The notes under the pieces were generated by a model. The model ran no database searches. It saw only the letters and a program-made list of their open reading frames with translations, and was not told the DNA's origin. 64,000 nt of DNA from Phycisphaerae bacterium (lineage in GTDB: Bacteria > Planctomycetota > Phycisphaerae > Tepidisphaerales > Tepidisphaeraceae), in assembly GCA_025924315.1 (NCBI GenBank), contig JAICIO010000011.1:1-64000 (forward strand). Direction: 5' to 3'. A program made the position numbers and the translations under genes. Positions 43,916 to 51,656 of the stretch are shown here, piece after piece (within the stretch, counting starts at the first letter, position 1; every line of letters starts with the position of its first letter).

Positions 43916-45316
43916 ATGACCAAGGTATCGATCACATCAACCGACAGCTTCGCTGCACGTGCGCAACGCAGCGAAGCGAAGCGCGTGGCCCTTTGGCTTG
44001 CGGTGCTGGTCGGGATGGCGCTGATCACAATCGTGCGGCGATTGCTCGGCGGCCTCGTCATGCGCTCCGACGGTCTGTTCTTTCCTTACCTGTCGGCGCT
44101 TCTCGTCGGAATTGCCGGGCAGATCGTCCTGCTGACGTTTCTCCGCAAAGCGATCCGCGGGGCGTTTCTGCTGCCCGCGTGGCTTCCGTCGTTGACCGCG
44201 TTCTTCGATCTCGGGATCGTCACCGCCGTGCTTGCCACCGCGGCATTTCGATCGCCGCGCGGACCGATCCCGGCGCTTTCCGCGCCGCCGATGCTGCTGC
44301 TTCCGCTGGTCATCCTGATGTCCGTGCTGAAGCTGCGACCGCGGCTCACTCTCGCGGTTGGCCTGGCGGCGACGCTTGTTCATGCGCTGCTCGCCGCTCG
44401 CGCCATCGAGGTGACCAGCTCGCTCCTGGAAGCATATCCCGTCTACTTTGCGTACGCAGGGATCCTTCTCCTCACCTCGCTCATCGCGATGGTCGTATCG
44501 AACGAGGTGAAGACGCATGTGCGCGAAGCCGCCGACGAAGCAGTCGGCCACGAGCGCGCTCAGCAGCAGGTGACGAACATGCGTCACGACCTCGAGATCG
44601 CGCGGCAGATCCAGATCGGCTTGTTGCCGAAGCAGTCTCCGAAGCTGCCCGGCTTCGACATCGCCGCGATGAATCGCCCGGCCGATCAGACCGGCGGGGA
44701 CTATTATGACTGGCAACAGCTCCCCGACGGTCGCCTCGCGGTCGCGCTCGCCGATGTGACCGGCCACGGCATCGGCCCCGCCATGGTCATGGCTGTTTGT
44801 CGCGCCTACGCAAGATCTACCGCGCCGACCACGTCCGACCCCGCAGAGCTGCTCACGCGCCTGAATGAGCTGATCCACGAGGATCTTCCGGCCGATCGCT
44901 TCATCACCTTCGTCGTCGCGGTCCTCGATGCTGACGGCACAACGCATCTTCAATCCGCCGGGCACGGGCCGACGCTGCTTTATCGCGCGAACGATCGATC
45001 GGTAGAGCAGTTCGGCGGCGATGGAATGCCTCTGGGCATCAGTCCCGTCGAGACGTACGGCCCCACGACCACGTTTCAACTCGCGGAAGGCGATGTCCTC
45101 GTGATGCTCACCGACGGCTTCTTCGAAGCGTCCCGCGCCAGCGATGGGCAACTCTTCGGCATCGCTCGTCTCTGCGATTCCCTTCGCGAACGCGCAAGCT
45201 GCACAGCCGAAACCATGCTTCATGATATCGACGAAACGGTTCGACAATTCTCCGCCGGCACGCCTCAGCTCGACGACATGACCGCGATTGTCATCAAACG
45301 AATCACCGCGGGCTGA
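43916..45316 (+). CDS. Membrane-bound SpoIIE/RsbU-type PP2C phosphatase
   Basis: A 466-residue protein with about six membrane helices (residues 25-200), a short coiled region (AADEAVGHERAQQQVTNMRH) and a PP2C-like phosphatase domain (about 225-462). Motifs are EIARQIQIGLLPKQSPKLPG, GGDYYD, LADVTGHGIGPAMVMA, HGPTLL and LVMLTDGFFEA, with the Asp ligands for the metal ions. Such enzymes dephosphorylate STAS anti-sigma antagonists. A STAS gene is only 600 bases away on the other strand, but its usual phospho-serine is missing. Confidence 0.93.
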   Translation: MTKVSITSTDSFAARAQRSEAKRVALWLAVLVGMALITIVRRLLGGLVMRSDGLFFPYLSALLVGIAGQIVLLTFLRKAIRGAFLLPAWLPSLTAFFDLGIVTAVLATAAFRSPRGPIPALSAPPMLLLPLVILMSVLKLRPRLTLAVGLAATLVHALLAARAIEVTSSLLEAYPVYFAYAGILLLTSLIAMVVSNEVKTHVREAADEAVGHERAQQQVTNMRHDLEIARQIQIGLLPKQSPKLPGFDIAAMNRPADQTGGDYYDWQQLPDGRLAVALADVTGHGIGPAMVMAVCRAYARSTAPTTSDPAELLTRLNELIHEDLPADRFITFVVAVLDADGTTHLQSAGHGPTLLYRANDRSVEQFGGDGMPLGISPVETYGPTTTFQLAEGDVLVMLTDGFFEASRASDGQLFGIARLCDSLRERASCTAETMLHDIDETVRQFSAGTPQLDDMTAIVIKRITAG

Positions 45317-45334
45317 ACGCGGCGAAGCGATGGC

Positions 45335-45937
45335 TCATGCATCCAGAACGATCGGCTCGAGAATCGTGCGCAGCGCCTGTCGAGCGCGGTGAAGGCGGGT
45401 TTTTACGTTGGCTTGCGTACAGCCGAGAATCGCCGCCGTCTCATCCGTGTCGCGCTGCTCGATGTCGCGAAGCACGAGCACCGTGCGATACGACTCTGGG
45501 AGAAGCTCGATCGACTCGCGGACCTTCGCGGCCATCTCACTCTCTGAGGCTTGCGCGAGCGGATCGTTGGGCCATCGCCGTGGATGTGAAACGTGATGGC
45601 CGGTGCGATCGAATTGCGGCAGCGTTTCTTCGATGGCAACGGTGCGCGAGCGCTTCGCCGATCGAATCTTCATCAGGCAACAATTCACCAGGATCCGATA
45701 AAGCCACGTCCATAGCCGGGCATTGCTTTCGAAGTTGCCGATGTTGTGAAACGCGGAGATGAACGCCTCCTGCACCGCGTCCTCGCAATCCTCCGCAGAG
45801 AGAAACCGCCGCGCGACGGAGAGCATTCGACCGGCGTATGTGCGAACGAGCTTTTCAAACGCCTGGTCGTCTCCCGATTGCAGCGCGTGTACGAACTGCG
45901 CTTCTTCCGGAGTGGAATCGTGGACTGAAGTCGTCAC
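45335..45937 (-). CDS. ECF-type RNA polymerase sigma factor
   Basis: A 200-residue sigma-70 family protein with only regions 2 and 4. Region 2 is FEKLVRTYAGRMLSVARRFL with EDAVQEAFISAFHNIGNF; region 4 is LPESYRTVLVLRDIEQRDTD with GCTQANVKTRLHRARQAL. The start is taken as GTG 45937, which overlaps the STAS stop as GTGA and has AAGGAG upstream. An ATG at 45982 would add 15 residues and overlap more of the STAS gene. It is convergent with the phosphatase gene, 18 bases apart. No anti-sigma factor gene adjoins it. Confidence 0.92.
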   Translation of the reverse strand: MTTSVHDSTPEEAQFVHALQSGDDQAFEKLVRTYAGRMLSVARRFLSAEDCEDAVQEAFISAFHNIGNFESNARLWTWLYRILVNCCLMKIRSAKRSRTVAIEETLPQFDRTGHHVSHPRRWPNDPLAQASESEMAAKVRESIELLPESYRTVLVLRDIEQRDTDETAAILGCTQANVKTRLHRARQALRTILEPIVLDA

Positions 45938-46200
45938 GATGTGCGACTCCTTTCCAGGAGTTCCGAAATAAAGCCAGAACATCGGCTGAGCGTGATGCCG
46001 TCGTCGAGCAGATCGTGCAGTAGCTGTGCGCCCGCGCGATCGGCGAAATGAACGTCGCAAAGATCCAGACGCACCGGAAGATTTCGCGATCGCGCCGCCG
46101 CGATTGCGTCACGCGTTTCCTGCGTCCACGGCTCGAGGAGTTTTCCTTCGAGCTTAAGCACGATGGCGTCGGAGCCAATGGTTTCAGAGATTCGCAGCAC
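45934..46200 (-). CDS. Stand-alone STAS-domain protein
   Basis: An 88-residue STAS domain of the anti-sigma-antagonist type: AIVLKLEGKLLEPWTQETRD, RLDLCDVHFADRAGAQLLHD. In SpoIIAA-like proteins the phosphorylated serine sits in D-S-S-G; here the tetrad is D-R-A-G, so it cannot be phosphorylated there. The start is a GTG at 46200. It precedes and overlaps the ECF sigma gene, implying a joint role. Confidence 0.85.
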   Translation of the reverse strand: MLRISETIGSDAIVLKLEGKLLEPWTQETRDAIAAARSRNLPVRLDLCDVHFADRAGAQLLHDLLDDGITLSRCSGFISELLERSRTS

Positions 46201-46306
46201 GCCAGACGATAAAGCGACGCGTGTGCCGCGGTGGATCGGACTCTGCCGAATCGGTGCAAGCGGATTGCGACGCGGGAGTTATGAATTCTGAAGAACCGCA
46301 GTTCGC

Positions 46307-46328
46307 GGCCACGATCGATCTCGTGGCC
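46307..46328. repeat. Hairpin GGCCACGA / TCGTGGCC
   Basis: Perfect 8-base arms around TCGATC, 19 bases after the activator gene stop on the minus strand. Further TTCGTGGC/TCTCGTGGC fragments follow up to 46363. It lacks a T-run, so terminator function is uncertain. Confidence 0.45.
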
Positions 46329-46347
46329 ACGAAATCTCGTGGCTGGG

Positions 46348-48261
46348 CTACGAAGGTTCGTGGCGATGATCTCTTGAAATGCCCAGCTTCTTCATTCGGC
46401 TCCGCAGCGTGTTCGGATGCAGATCGAGCAGCTTTGCGGCGCCACGCGCGCCTTCGATGACCCAATCGGTTTGACGAAGTATTTCGAGGATGTGGTTACG
46501 CTGCACGGATTCGAGACCAGTTTGATTCTCTGGAGTTGCCGCCAAGGGCGCGACGGGTGCCGGGCTCGCCGCGAATGTGGACGGATCAATCTGCAGCGTC
46601 TCGCCGCTGCTCAGGATTACCGCCCGCTCGAGCACGTTCTCCAACTCGCGAACGTTGCCGGGCCAGTGATACTGGCTCAGCAGCTGCATCGACTCGCCCG
46701 ACACGCCCGTGATTCGCTTGCCGATCCGCATTGCGAATTTATCGACCAGGAATTTCACGAGCAGCGGCAGATCTTCGCGGCGCTCGCGCAGCGGCGGAAG
46801 GTGCAGCGGAAAAACGCTCAGGCGGTAATACAAGTCTTCGCGAAATGTGCCGTCGCGCACGGCGCGCGCCAGATTCCGATTCGTCGCGGCGATGATGCGG
46901 ACGTCGGCCTTGATCGGCACATTTCCGCCGACGCGTTCGAATTCGCGCTCCTGTAGCACGCGCAGCAGCTTCACCTGCACGTCGAGCGGGATTTCGCCGA
47001 TCTCGTCCAGGAAGATCGTTCCGCCCGAGGCCAGCTCGAATCGTCCGATCCGGCGAGTGATCGCGCCGCTGAACGCGCCGCGCTCGTGGCCGAATAATTC
47101 CGATTCAACCAGACCGGTCGGCAGGGCGGCGCAGTTCACCTTGATCAGCGGTTTGTCGCGCCGCGCGCTCGCCGAATGAATGGCCCGCGCGAACAGTTCC
47201 TTTCCGGTTCCAGTTTCGCCGGTGATCAGCACCGACGCGTCCGTCGGCGCCACCTGCCGCACGTTGTCGAGCACCGACACGAGCGGCCGACTCATGCCGA
47301 CGATCTCTTCAAAGTTGTGAACCGATTTGATCTCTTCCTGCAGGTAGAGATTCTGCTGCTGCAGCCGCGATTGTTCCTGCTCCATCAGCACGCGTTGGGT
47401 GATGTCGATGAGCATCGTGCGCGCGTGCTTGCCGTCCGGCTCGGGCTTGGAGAACCATTGCACCCAGACCGGCTTTCCGTCGTCTTTGCGGCGAAGCTCG
47501 AGCTCGATGCCCGAAACTTCTTTTCCCTGCTTCATCGCCGCCAGCGTTTCGTCGAATCGCAGTCGATTTTCCTTTGTCAGCGCGAGCAATTCTTTTCCGA
47601 TCGTTTGCCCAACCTCGTCTTCGCGAATGCCGAGCAGCTTGCACGCGGCGCGGTTGGCGCGAATGAAATGCGATTCGAGATCTTCGTAGATGTACGCGAT
47701 GGGCGCCTGGTCGTAGAGATCGCGGTAACGCTGCTCGCTGTCGCGCAATTGCGCCTCGGCGCGAAGGCGTTGCAGCTCGGCCGCGGCGCGCGACGCGAAG
47801 ATGTGGAACAAATACATCCGCCGATCTTCCGGCGGCATCGGGCGCTCGTCGAACACGGCGAGATGTCCCAGCACGCGGCCGTCCCCGTCCTTCAGCGGCA
47901 CGCCGAGATAACTTTCGATTCCCATTTTCGCGAGCGCCTTGTCGCGTGGAAAAAGCCGCGCGGTGCCTTGCGGGTGATGGCACAGCTTGCCGCCGACCAC
48001 GTCCTCGCACGGCGTACCCGCCAGGTTCCACTCGATGTTTTCATGAATGCGATCGCGATACCAGTAACCAAGTGTGCGCACGCGCGTCGGCGCACCCGCG
48101 AATTCCGCGACGAACGCATAATGCACGTCCATCGCCGCCGCGAGGTGCTGCACGAGCGATTTGAAGAATGCGTCGCCGGTGCTCTGCGCCGTCCCCTCGA
48201 CGATCGCGCGCAGTGCAGCCATTTCAGACGCCGCCGATTGTGACTCGCCCGACAAAGCCAT
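46348..48261 (-). CDS. NtrC-family sigma-54 activator (GAF-PAS-AAA-HTH)
   Basis: A 637-residue enhancer-binding protein. It has a GAF domain (about 20-170; [39 protein letters not shown]), a PAS domain (about 185-300), a coiled linker and an AAA+ domain (about 330-560). Walker A is GETGTGKE and Walker B is [11 protein letters not shown]. The sigma-54 contact loop reads GAFSGA instead of GAFTGA. A Fis-type HTH ends the protein ([20 protein letters not shown]). It is cytoplasmic, FhlA-like in layout. ATG 48261 is provisional, since the frame is open to 48369 and no good ribosome site is visible. Confidence 0.93.
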   Translation of the reverse strand: MALSGESQSAASEMAALRAIVEGTAQSTGDAFFKSLVQHLAAAMDVHYAFVAEFAGAPTRVRTLGYWYRDRIHENIEWNLAGTPCEDVVGGKLCHHPQGTARLFPRDKALAKMGIESYLGVPLKDGDGRVLGHLAVFDERPMPPEDRRMYLFHIFASRAAAELQRLRAEAQLRDSEQRYRDLYDQAPIAYIYEDLESHFIRANRAACKLLGIREDEVGQTIGKELLALTKENRLRFDETLAAMKQGKEVSGIELELRRKDDGKPVWVQWFSKPEPDGKHARTMLIDITQRVLMEQEQSRLQQQNLYLQEEIKSVHNFEEIVGMSRPLVSVLDNVRQVAPTDASVLITGETGTGKELFARAIHSASARRDKPLIKVNCAALPTGLVESELFGHERGAFSGAITRRIGRFELASGGTIFLDEIGEIPLDVQVKLLRVLQEREFERVGGNVPIKADVRIIAATNRNLARAVRDGTFREDLYYRLSVFPLHLPPLRERREDLPLLVKFLVDKFAMRIGKRITGVSGESMQLLSQYHWPGNVRELENVLERAVILSSGETLQIDPSTFAASPAPVAPLAATPENQTGLESVQRNHILEILRQTDWVIEGARGAAKLLDLHPNTLRSRMKKLGISRDHRHEPS

Positions 48262-48344
48262 GAGGAAGTTTGATTTTACCACGGCAAACACATTGAGCGA
48301 GGCCGAAGCGTTACTCGCCGCCCGTTGCGTGCATCCAACCGGTG

Positions 48345-49127
48345 ATGCGAAACCCACTTTTAATCGCACTTTTCTTTGTCACGATAAGCAGTGGCGTGCT
48401 CGCGGCCGAGCCGGCCACGCGTCCGGTTGTGCTCGTCGAGCTGTTCACATCCGAAGGCTGCTCGAGCTGCCCGCCCGCGGACGCGCTTCTCGCGAAGCTC
48501 GCCAAGGCGAACGCGATCGACGGCGCCGAGATTGTTCCGCTCGCCTTTCATGTCGATTACTGGAACGACCTGGGTTGGAGCGACCCGTATTCATCGAGCG
48601 AATTCACGCAGCGGCAGCGCGACTACGCCAACTTTTTTCATACAACGCAAATCTACACGCCGCAGATGATCGTCGATGGAGCGGCGGAGTTCGTCGGCAG
48701 CAATGCGAAAAGGGCGCGCGACGAGATCCTCGCCGCCGCGAAGCATGCGAAAAGCTCGATCGATCTTCACGTGACGCAGTCCGATCAGATGCTGCACTGC
48801 ACGGTGGCCATCAAAGATCTGCCATCCGATCGGCAAGCCAAATCGGAGGTGGAGCTGGCGATCACGGAAGATGATTTGGAATCCGATGTTGCCCACGGGG
48901 AGAATGCGGGGCGAAAGCTCACACATTTTGGTGTGGTGCGGTCGCTGCTGTCGATTGGCACGATTTCGAATAGCGAAAACGGGTTCAGCCGCACCTTCGA
49001 TGTGAAACTCGATCCGAAATGGCAGCGCGCCAAACTGAAACTGACCGTGTTCGTTCAACAATCCAAGCTAGGGGCGGTGAACGCGGTAAAGTCGGTGCGG
49101 GTCGGGGAGATTTCCGCTGTCCGGTGA
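48345..49127 (+). CDS. DUF1223 exported thioredoxin-like protein
   Basis: A 260-residue protein with a signal peptide (LLIALFFVTISSGVLAAEPA) and the DUF1223 domain: VVLVELFTSEGCSSCPPADA (CxxC pair), PLAFHVDYWNDLGWSDPYSS, and YTPQMIVDG. The fold is thioredoxin-like; the role is unknown. ATG 48345 is used; a GTG three bases earlier is also possible. It is divergent from the NtrC-type gene (83 bases), so it is a natural target candidate, though no -24/-12 promoter is seen. Confidence 0.88.
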   Translation: MRNPLLIALFFVTISSGVLAAEPATRPVVLVELFTSEGCSSCPPADALLAKLAKANAIDGAEIVPLAFHVDYWNDLGWSDPYSSSEFTQRQRDYANFFHTTQIYTPQMIVDGAAEFVGSNAKRARDEILAAAKHAKSSIDLHVTQSDQMLHCTVAIKDLPSDRQAKSEVELAITEDDLESDVAHGENAGRKLTHFGVVRSLLSIGTISNSENGFSRTFDVKLDPKWQRAKLKLTVFVQQSKLGAVNAVKSVRVGEISAVR

Positions 49128-49200
49128 ATCCCTGAAACCAGCGCTTACGCTGCGGCATCGAAATCTTATGATGAATCAAGTCCCGCACTCAAGGTGATGC

Positions 49201-49449
49201 GTGAGCTGCAAAGATGTCGCCGATTTTTTGATGGAATACCTCGACGGCACGCTTCCGCGCGCGCAGCGCGTGATGTTCAAGCTGCACATCATCGTCTGCC
49301 GCGATTGCCGGCGTTACATCGATAGCTATAAAAAGACCGTCGAACTCGCCCGGGATGCGGGCGGCGCCGTAGCGCTGGAGGATCCGCCCGAGGCGCTGGT
49401 GCGCGCGATCTTAAAGTCGCGACCTTCGCATCGCGCGAACGATCAGTGA
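49201..49449 (+). CDS. Zinc-finger (zf-HC2) anti-sigma-like protein
   Basis: An 82-residue protein with the ZAS/zf-HC2 signature: Cys3 and then H-x3-C-x2-C (HIIVCRDC, about 28-35). This is the zinc site of anti-ECF factors. There is no membrane segment, so it would act in the cytoplasm. The start is a GTG with AAGGTG upstream. No ECF sigma gene is adjacent; the nearest one in the window is at 45335-45937 on the other strand. The SDR gene follows after 11 bases. Confidence 0.85.
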   Translation: MSCKDVADFLMEYLDGTLPRAQRVMFKLHIIVCRDCRRYIDSYKKTVELARDAGGAVALEDPPEALVRAILKSRPSHRANDQ

Positions 49450-49460
49450 AGGATTGAGCC

Positions 49461-50168
49461 ATGAAACTCGATTACACCGATCGTCACGTGGTAGTGACCG
49501 GCGGAACGGGCGCGCTCGGGGCAGCGGTGGTTGAGATGCTCGTTGAATCGGGCGCGACAGTTCATATCCCCGCTCATCGCGCGCCGGATCCCGCCAAATT
49601 TCCGCTCTCGCGGCAGGAGCGCGTGAAAATCGTTCCTTCGGTGGATCTCGCCGACGAAGCGCACGTCGCGAAGTTTTATGGGGACCTTCCGTCGCTGTGG
49701 GCGTCGATCCACACCGCGGGTGGATTCGCCGCGGGCGCGATTGCGGACACGACGCTTGCCGACTACCGCGCGATGATGGAGACGAACGGCGTGACGTGCT
49801 TCCTCTGCTGCCGCGAGGCGGTGCGGAAGATCCGAAGCGCCGCGAATCAAGTTGGCGGGCGGATTGTGAACGTCGCCGCGAAGCCGGCGCTAATTCCCAC
49901 CGCGGGTTTGTCCGCATATGCCGCGAGCAAGGCGGTCGTCGCGAACCTCACACTCAGTCTCTCCGAAGAGCTCGCGCGCGAGCGCATCTGGGCGAACGCG
50001 GTGATCCCATCGATTATGGACACGCCCGCGAATCGCGCCGCGATGCCGAAGGCGGATTTCACAAAGTGGCCGACCGTCAGCGATGTCGCCGCGACGATCT
50101 GCTTCTTGGCGTCGCCGCAGAACACCTCCACCCGCGGTGCGCTCGTTCCCGTTTACGGTCAAAGCTAG
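49461..50168 (+). CDS. Short-chain dehydrogenase/reductase family protein
   Basis: A 235-residue Rossmann protein with NAD(P)-binding motif TGGTGALG (14-21), HTAGGF in place of NNAG, and active-site YAASK (about 153-157). The serine normally 13 residues before the tyrosine is an alanine here (NVAAKPALIPTAGLSAYAAS), so its catalysis may be altered or rely on another residue. The substrate is unknown. It probably shares a transcript with the preceding zinc-finger gene. Confidence 0.88.
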   Translation: MKLDYTDRHVVVTGGTGALGAAVVEMLVESGATVHIPAHRAPDPAKFPLSRQERVKIVPSVDLADEAHVAKFYGDLPSLWASIHTAGGFAAGAIADTTLADYRAMMETNGVTCFLCCREAVRKIRSAANQVGGRIVNVAAKPALIPTAGLSAYAASKAVVANLTLSLSEELARERIWANAVIPSIMDTPANRAAMPKADFTKWPTVSDVAATICFLASPQNTSTRGALVPVYGQS

Positions 50169-50198
50169 CCCGCCGTCGTGAAGACGATCCGAATCATA

Positions 50199-50276
50199 AT
50201 CCGCAGATTGCGCAGATTTTCGCAGATTAGATCGATCTCTTCTTCTGAATCTGCGCAATCTGCGAAATCTGCGGAT
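50199..50276. repeat. Inverted repeat of CGCAGATT units
   Basis: The left arm ATCCGCAGATTGCGCAGATT and the right arm AATCTGCGAAATCTGCGGAT are near-complements around about 30 bases. Each arm is itself a tandem of CGCAGATT. It lies 31 bases after the SDR stop and may act as a terminator; the repeat unit is typical of dispersed planctomycete intergenic DNA. Confidence 0.65.
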
Positions 50277-50389
50277 CACTTCTTCGCGTGTTGCTGTAGC
50301 AGGGTGACATCGAGTGACACACCGGAGCCTCCTCGAACTCCCTCGAAAAGCATGTTACAACCTTAGCCCTTAGCCGGAGGTCCGTGTTC

Positions 50390-51361
50390 ATGAGTCTTCG
50401 TTGGCGGATACAGCAGCTTGGTGTCGCGGGTTGTAGTAAATTTCTGCACGCCAGCGGGATGTTCAAGAGTTTCTATGCGCCGTGGCGACATCACTTCGAT
50501 GACTTCCAAAAGCGCGGGCTGCATGTGCTGCCGGTGCACTACTACAGCCCGGTTCCCGACACGCGCGAGTTGAAGCCGGAACTATGGCAGACGCATTCGG
50601 AAATGGTGGGGGTGCAGATCGATGAAGACAAGGCGAAGGCGCTGCTGCGCGAGTTCTCGAGTTTGTACGGGAAAGAATTCAACGCGTTTCCCGCGGAGGC
50701 GTCGCCGGATCGGAAGCACTATTACCGAAACAATCCCGCGTTTCAGCTTCCGGACGCGGCGGTGCTGCACTCGTTTATCAGAAAGCTTCGTCCAAAGCGG
50801 ATGATCGAGATCGGATCGGGGAACAGTACGCTCGTCGCGGTCGCGGCGCTGCAGGCGAATCGGCGCGACGATCCCGCGTATCAATGCGACTTCACCGCGA
50901 TCGAGCCTTATCCGCCGGAGTATCTGAACGGCGTGGAGGGCTCGCCGAAGATTCTGCGATCGTTCCTGCAGGACGTGCCGCTAACGCTCTTCGAATCGCT
51001 GGGCACGAACGACATTTTGTTCATCGATTCGACGCACGTCCTGCGCACCGGCAGCGACGTGCAGCGCGAATACCTCGAGATCCTGCCTCGCATCCGGTCA
51101 GGCGTGGTCGTTCACATTCACGACATCTTCCTGCCGGCGGAGTATCCGCGCGACTGGATCATGAAGTCGCGGTTCTTCTGGAACGAACAGTATCTGCTGC
51201 AGGCGTTTCTGGCGTTCAATCGTGATTTCGAAGTGGTCTGGCCGGCGCACCTGATGTTCCTCAAGCATCCGGCGGAGTTCAAAGCCGCGTTTCAAGATTA
51301 CGCGCCTGAAAAAGTGGATCCTACCACAGCGCCCGCGAGCTGGTGGATGCGGCGGGTGTAA
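50390..51361 (+). CDS. SAM-dependent class I methyltransferase-like protein
   Basis: A 323-residue protein. The Rossmann core has motif I RMIEIGSGNSTLVAVAAL (about 140-157), acidic motif AIEPYPPEYL, and DILFIDSTHVLRTGSD with VVVHIHDIFLP, fitting the Methyltransf_24 group. Substrate unknown; similar genes lie in polysaccharide and lipid modification clusters. ATG 50390 is 9 bases after GGAGG; a GTG at 50384 is closer than usual to the ribosome site. It is followed by a palindrome. Confidence 0.85.
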   Translation: MSLRWRIQQLGVAGCSKFLHASGMFKSFYAPWRHHFDDFQKRGLHVLPVHYYSPVPDTRELKPELWQTHSEMVGVQIDEDKAKALLREFSSLYGKEFNAFPAEASPDRKHYYRNNPAFQLPDAAVLHSFIRKLRPKRMIEIGSGNSTLVAVAALQANRRDDPAYQCDFTAIEPYPPEYLNGVEGSPKILRSFLQDVPLTLFESLGTNDILFIDSTHVLRTGSDVQREYLEILPRIRSGVVVHIHDIFLPAEYPRDWIMKSRFFWNEQYLLQAFLAFNRDFEVVWPAHLMFLKHPAEFKAAFQDYAPEKVDPTTAPASWWMRRV

Positions 51362-51384
51362 CCGTTGACGATGGTAATTGCCGA

Positions 51385-51463
51385 GTCATTCTGAGCGCAG
51401 CGAAGAATCTCGGGATCGATCGCCGCGCTCCAACCCGAGATTCTTCGCTCCGCTCAGAATGAC
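51385..51463. repeat. 79-bp palindrome with GTCATTCTGAGC ... GCTCAGAATGAC ends
   Basis: The arms GTCATTCTGAGCGCAGCGAA (and on to GAATCTCGGG) and their near-complement close around about 20 bases. This type of inverted repeat is widespread in unrelated bacterial genomes. It lies 23 bases after the methyltransferase-like gene and may terminate it. Confidence 0.8.
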
Positions 51464-51656
51464 ATGGGGCGCTCGTGGGTGGTGGGGGCGAGTCGCATCC
51501 AATTCACTCGTGCGTTTGTCAACCGCGGCCGCTATCAGTTTTGCCTTCACATTTCTTCTCGGACGTGAAGATCGACGGTCTGCGCCGTGCGCGCCGTGCG
51601 CGCCATGCACAGCGGCGTAGAAAGACTGCATTTCAGCGCTAAAGCTGCCTCAGTGA

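Noticed and set aside
51582-51608. GCGCCGT-type short repeat before the surface-protein gene
   Set aside because: Only about three imperfect units; not distinguishable from local GC-rich simple sequence.
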